A DNA stretch of 9,259 bases, from NCBI GenBank assembly GCA_030452365.1, contig JAKDMK010000061.1:1-9259 (forward strand). The letters are read 5' to 3'. The stretch comes from Nitrococcus sp. Lineage in GTDB: Bacteria > Pseudomonadota > Gammaproteobacteria > Nitrococcales > Nitrococcaceae. Shown one piece after another: positions 6,444 to 9,259 of the stretch. Made by a program: the position numbers and the translations under genes. How positions within the stretch are numbered: the stretch's first letter is position 1; each line of letters opens with the position of its first letter. The notes under the pieces were generated by a model. The model searched no databases. It saw only the letters and a program-made list of their open reading frames with translations, and had not been told where the DNA came from.

Positions 6444-6711
6444 TTAATAAGAAGTGTGCGACGTGAAGTTGCCTGAGTAATTGTTCCAACGGCGGGGGCA
6501 ACCCTGGCGAGGAACCTGATGTTCTGTCATCAGTAGCCTACCGGCACATGCAGGACTGGTAACGGGCCTGTGTGAAGCAGCCGGGACAATGTAGTTGAGC
6601 CTTCGGGCCACGCCGATGCCGTGAGGCTAGGCGCTACCTGCGAGCATCAATGTGGGTACGGCGCTAGGCTGGATGGTATGACCAACGCAAGTGAACTGCT
6701 GTTAAACGCCG

Positions 6712-6719
6712 TTATTAAC
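6712..6719 (+). other. Possible exon-binding sequence of the intron
   Basis: TTATTAAC here is the exact reverse complement of GTTAATAA at 6443-6450 in the 5' exon, just upstream of the intron. It sits beside a GTTAA/TTAAC stem in what should be domain I, where exon-binding loops lie. The match ends three to five bases short of the predicted splice site, whereas IBS1 normally abuts it, so the assignment is uncertain. Confidence 0.35.
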
Positions 6720-7074
6720 GCCAAGCCAAAGATGCTGACAGGCTTGAACCAAAAGGTATGCGGTCGGTTGCCTTTTATACGTCTTGAGGGCACACGGACA
6801 CTATGACCGCCGGTGGAAAGGCAGGGTCTAACCCATCTCGTTACTCATGCGAAACACGGTAAGCCCGTATCGCTGCCCTTCGGGGCAGGCAGACCGCAAG
6901 GAATGCTGTTGGCGGTGCGGGTACAGGAGTGTGGAAAAAGCGAATGCCGCCCTGTAATGGGATGGATAGGGGTTGAGCCGTAAGGCGACATCATCCCCCG
7001 CGAAAGCGGGCAGACTTCCACAGGTCTTTCTCTACGAGAGAACTTGTCCAACCTTCTAAAAGAGGGAATTGCAG

Positions 7075-8793
7075 ATGACTACGCAAGAAATTGCTTGCGC
7101 GGGTGCGCCCTCACGCGAATCGGTCACATGGCACAGCATCGACTGGGCTAAGTGTCACCGTGAAGTGCGAAGGCTCCAAGCGCGTATCGTAAAGGCAACA
7201 CGGGAAAGGAAACACGGCAAGGTGAAAGCCCTGCAATGGATTCTGACCCACTCGTTTAGCGGCAAAGCGGTGGCCGTCAGACGAGTCACTGAGAACCAAG
7301 GCAAAAAGACACCGGGTGTGGATGGCGTTACATGGTCCACTCCGCAAGCCAAGTCTCAAGCCATGCCGTCAATCAAGCGGCGCGGGTATCATCCCCAACC
7401 GCTGAAGCGTGTCTATATTCCCAAAGCCAATGGGAAGATGCGACCGCTGGGTATCCCGACCATGAAGGACAGGGCGATGCAGGCGCTTTACCTGCTTGCT
7501 CTCCAACCCATGGCGGAGACCAAGGCGGATCGGCGCTCCTTTGGGTTCCGACCCGAAAGATCCACGGCGGATGCCATCGAACAATGCTTCACCGCATTGG
7601 CCCGACGGATATCTCCACAGTGGATTTTGGAAGGCGATATCAAAGGCTGCTTCGACAACATCAGTCATGATTGGCTGCTAGGTCACATACCGACGGATCG
7701 CATGGTCCTGAAGAAGTGGCTCAAGGCTGGTTATATGGAAGATCGGCAACTTTTTCCAACCGAAGCTGGTACCCCGCAAGGGGGCATCATCTCGCCCACC
7801 CTGGCGAACCTTGTCTTGGACGGGCTGGAAGCCAAGTTGGATGCCGCTTTCGGAAGAATGCGATACGCCAGCGGCGTACAGACCCGCATGATGGTCAACT
7901 GTGTGCGGTATGCGGACGACTTCATTGTGACGGGACGCTCGAAAGAGCTACTGGAGCAAGAGGTCATGCCGATCGTCGAGGAATTCATGCGGGAACGGGG
8001 GCTCACGCTCTCGCCCGAGAAGACCAAGATCACGCATATTGATGAGGGCTTCGATTTCCTAGGGCAAAACGTGCGCAAGTACAATGGCAAGCTGTTGATC
8101 AAGCCGTCGAAAGCGAATGTGGCGACCTTCCTGGAGAAAGTACGCTCTGCGGTCAAAGGTAACAAAGCGCTGGATCAGCACCGCCTGATTCGTATGCTCA
8201 ACCCAATGATCCAAGGCTGGGCGAATTATCATCAACACGTCGTTGCGAAGACGACTTTCGCTCGTGTCGATCATGAGATTTGGCGAGTGTTATGGCAGTG
8301 GGCCATACGTCGGCATCCGCAGAAAGGTAGTGTCTGGACCAAGCAACGCTACTTCCATTCCGTAGGCACCCGTAACTGGGTGTTTGCGGCGGCGACAGGT
8401 GAAAGATTCCCCGATGGGAACCCAATATTGACGTCACTGCGGAAAGCAACAGATACGCCCATTCGGCGACACCGGCCGATCAAGTTGGAAGCCAATCCAT
8501 TCGACCCGAAATGGGAGACGTATTTTGAGGAGCGTATGAGCCTCAAAATGCAGAACTCGCTAAGGGGCAGGAAGAAGCTCACCAACCTCTGGCTGGAACA
8601 GGATCGTCGTTGTCCAATCTGCCGAGAATTGATCACGCAGGAAACGGGGTGGCATGTCCACCACATCATCCGGCGGGTCGATGGCGGAAAGGACGGGAGC
8701 ATCAATCTCATCATGGCGCATCCGAACTGCCATAACCAGATTCACATCAATGGTCTCAAGGTGGTGAAACCGGCTCGCGAAAGCGGGCTTTGA
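7075..8793 (+). CDS. ltrA: Group II intron reverse transcriptase/maturase/HNH endonuclease
   Basis: A 572-residue intron-encoded protein from the ATG at 7075, which has AGAGGG (7061-7066) eight bases upstream; a TTG two codons earlier is less likely. The N-terminal region contains KTPGVDGVTW (about 78-87). The reverse transcriptase core includes YIPKANGKMRPLGIPTMKDR (114-133), the first catalytic Asp in EGDIKGCFDNI (187-197), GTPQGGIISPTLANL (232-246) and the YADD active site at 279-282. The maturase (X) domain lies at about 345-430, with IQGWANYHQHV at 379-389. The C-terminal HNH domain has CPIC (513-516), HVHHI (527-531) and HPNCHNQIH (549-557). The protein binds its intron RNA, assists splicing, nicks the target bottom strand and reverse-transcribes the inserted RNA. 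All key residues are present. ltrA is used as the general name for this family. Confidence 0.97.
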   Translation: MTTQEIACAGAPSRESVTWHSIDWAKCHREVRRLQARIVKATRERKHGKVKALQWILTHSFSGKAVAVRRVTENQGKKTPGVDGVTWSTPQAKSQAMPSIKRRGYHPQPLKRVYIPKANGKMRPLGIPTMKDRAMQALYLLALQPMAETKADRRSFGFRPERSTADAIEQCFTALARRISPQWILEGDIKGCFDNISHDWLLGHIPTDRMVLKKWLKAGYMEDRQLFPTEAGTPQGGIISPTLANLVLDGLEAKLDAAFGRMRYASGVQTRMMVNCVRYADDFIVTGRSKELLEQEVMPIVEEFMRERGLTLSPEKTKITHIDEGFDFLGQNVRKYNGKLLIKPSKANVATFLEKVRSAVKGNKALDQHRLIRMLNPMIQGWANYHQHVVAKTTFARVDHEIWRVLWQWAIRRHPQKGSVWTKQRYFHSVGTRNWVFAAATGERFPDGNPILTSLRKATDTPIRRHRPIKLEANPFDPKWETYFEERMSLKMQNSLRGRKKLTNLWLEQDRRCPICRELITQETGWHVHHIIRRVDGGKDGSINLIMAHPNCHNQIHINGLKVVKPARESGL

Positions 8794-8800
8794 AAGGCTT

Positions 8801-8834
8801 GAGCCGTATGAGGGGAAACTCTCACGTACGGTTC
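8801..8834 (+). ncRNA. Group II intron domain V
   Basis: A canonical 34-base domain V. The lower stem GAGCCGTA (8801-8808) pairs with TACGGTTC (8827-8834) with one G-U pair and contains the AGC catalytic triad at 8802-8804. A two-base CG bulge follows at 8825-8826, and the upper stem TGAGGG/CTCTCA closes on a GAAA tetraloop (8815-8818). This is the catalytic core of the ribozyme, and every diagnostic element is intact. Confidence 0.96.
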
Positions 8835-8837
8835 TTA

Positions 8838-8875
8838 GGGGGGGATGGGCCAGCAATGGCCGGTCCCTACCCGAC
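8838..8875 (+). ncRNA. Group II intron domain VI with branch-point adenosine
   Basis: Three bases (TTA) after domain V, seven G residues and an A (8838-8845) pair with TCCCTACCC (8864-8872), leaving A8869 as the single bulged base next to a G-U pair. The hairpin is capped through GGCC/GGCC. The bulged A is the expected lariat nucleophile. It lies seven bases before the terminal C of CCCGAC at 8875, the usual distance from the 3' splice site. Confidence 0.92.
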
Positions 8876-8913
8876 TACCGATTTCCATTGGCCACACTCA
8901 GGGAACATCCGAT

Positions 8914-9259
8914 TCAAACGAGCGGACAACTATCGTGACAGAGGGGGAAATCAAGGTGCTTTGGATCATAATATTTCACAGCAAGTTGAATAAGAGATTT
9001 ATGTTGCTTATCTGATATGAAGCTATCATATTCCCAAAAGCAGCCTAGAGATTGATTTTTGAGTAACAACTCATAAAGTGCTAATGGGTGTTTATGATTC
9101 GAAGTATTGATATCACACAAAGGGTTTCGTTTGTATTTATCTTCAATGTGAGGGTCTGCTTGGTAATTAAGTAATATTCGTACACATGCGATATCCGTTT
9201 TGAGCAGCATAAAGTAGTGGTGTATTGGCATTATCCTCTTGAGCATTGGGGCTGCACCG
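8914..9259 (-). pseudogene. Ankyrin-repeat protein, C-terminal part, frameshifted and cut by the window edge
   Basis: Reading leftward from the edge, the first 23 codons give SPNAQEDNANTPLLYAAQNGY, a clear ankyrin repeat. The frame then hits a stop, and the repeat continues in another frame as ACVRILLNYQADPHIEDKYK, then RNPL, and further helices (LALYELLLKNQ, SLIQLAVKYYD) to a stop at 8914. The switch falls at about 9190-9194 in ATAT; restoring two bases gives a normal repeat register. Ankyrin repeats mediate protein binding and are frequent in host-associated bacteria, often as effectors, but no secretion signal can be judged here. The DNA is far richer in A+T than the rest of the window, which suggests a foreign origin or little selection. 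The short internal ATG frame starting at 9246 is unlikely to be the native gene. Confidence 0.75.

Larger units (their letters stand above)
6454..8875 (+). mobile_element. Group II intron with multidomain intron-encoded protein
   Basis: A complete-looking group II intron. The 5' end matches the GUGYG consensus in two overlapping ways (GTGTG at 6454 or GTGCG at 6456), so it is known to within two bases. The 3' end is set by the domain VI branch point, A8869, seven bases from a terminal AC at 8875. The 5' part (6454-7074) is structured RNA (domains I-III and part of IV) with many hairpins, for example CCCGC-GAAA-GCGGG at 6998-7011. It holds no other gene. The protein lies in domain IV and is followed by domains V and VI. 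The protein has an HNH endonuclease, which group IIC proteins lack, and the overall type resembles chloroplast-like (CL) introns. No frameshift or deletion is visible, so it may still be able to splice and move. Exact ends are inferred. Confidence 0.9.

Noticed and set aside
1..9259. CRISPR array, rRNA, complete tRNA, replication origin
   Set aside because: No regularly spaced repeats, rRNA signatures, cloverleaf or iteron clusters were found on either strand by eye.

Overview
The window looks like chromosome from a gammaproteobacterium. It carries yebC-ruvC-ruvA-ruvB in the gammaproteobacterial order, a PHA/PHB-type carbon-storage locus (phaR, phaB), and GC-rich codons in most genes. The species cannot be named. 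Several features suggest a genome under relaxed selection, perhaps a host-associated lineage: two genes broken by dinucleotide-size frameshifts, a toxin-antitoxin pair, a group II intron, and an AT-rich ankyrin-repeat fragment.

Layout. Positions 1-2084 (minus strand) hold a Holliday-junction repair operon read right to left: yebC, ruvC (overlapping yebC by 50 bases), ruvA (4-base ATGA overlap) and, after a 199-base gap, the first five codons of ruvB. Positions 2403-3647 (plus) encode an HDOD-domain protein with an N-terminal cyclic-nucleotide-binding-like domain. Positions 3916-4461 encode PhaR, the PHA regulator. Positions 4694-5442 hold phaB (acetoacetyl-CoA reductase), frameshifted in a GTGTGTG run. 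Positions 5596-6160 (minus) hold a toxin-first higB-higA module. Its promoter contains a perfect 8+8 palindrome, and the predicted transcript starts at or within a base or two of the toxin's GTG codon. Positions 6219-6425 hold what looks like the 3' tail of an unknown gene. Positions about 6454-8875 are a group II intron encoding a reverse transcriptase/maturase/HNH protein (7075-8793), with textbook domains V and VI and a bulged branch-point adenosine at 8869. From about 8900 the DNA turns AT-rich, and a broken ankyrin-repeat gene (minus) runs off the right edge.

How the parts relate. RuvA and RuvB drive branch migration of Holliday junctions and RuvC cuts them; YebC is the usual upstream neighbour. 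PhaR normally couples polymer accumulation to expression of granule genes, and PhaB makes the (R)-3-hydroxybutyryl-CoA precursor. With phaB broken, this branch may be inactive or served by a paralogue. The switch from GC-rich to AT-rich DNA falls within a few tens of bases of the intron's 3' end, which raises the possibility that the intron marks a rearrangement joint.

No clearly new system was found. The most interesting items are the compact, possibly leaderless higBA control region, the intron at a compositional boundary, the two dinucleotide frameshifts, and the ruvC start, where a GTA codon sits in the place of the expected initiator.
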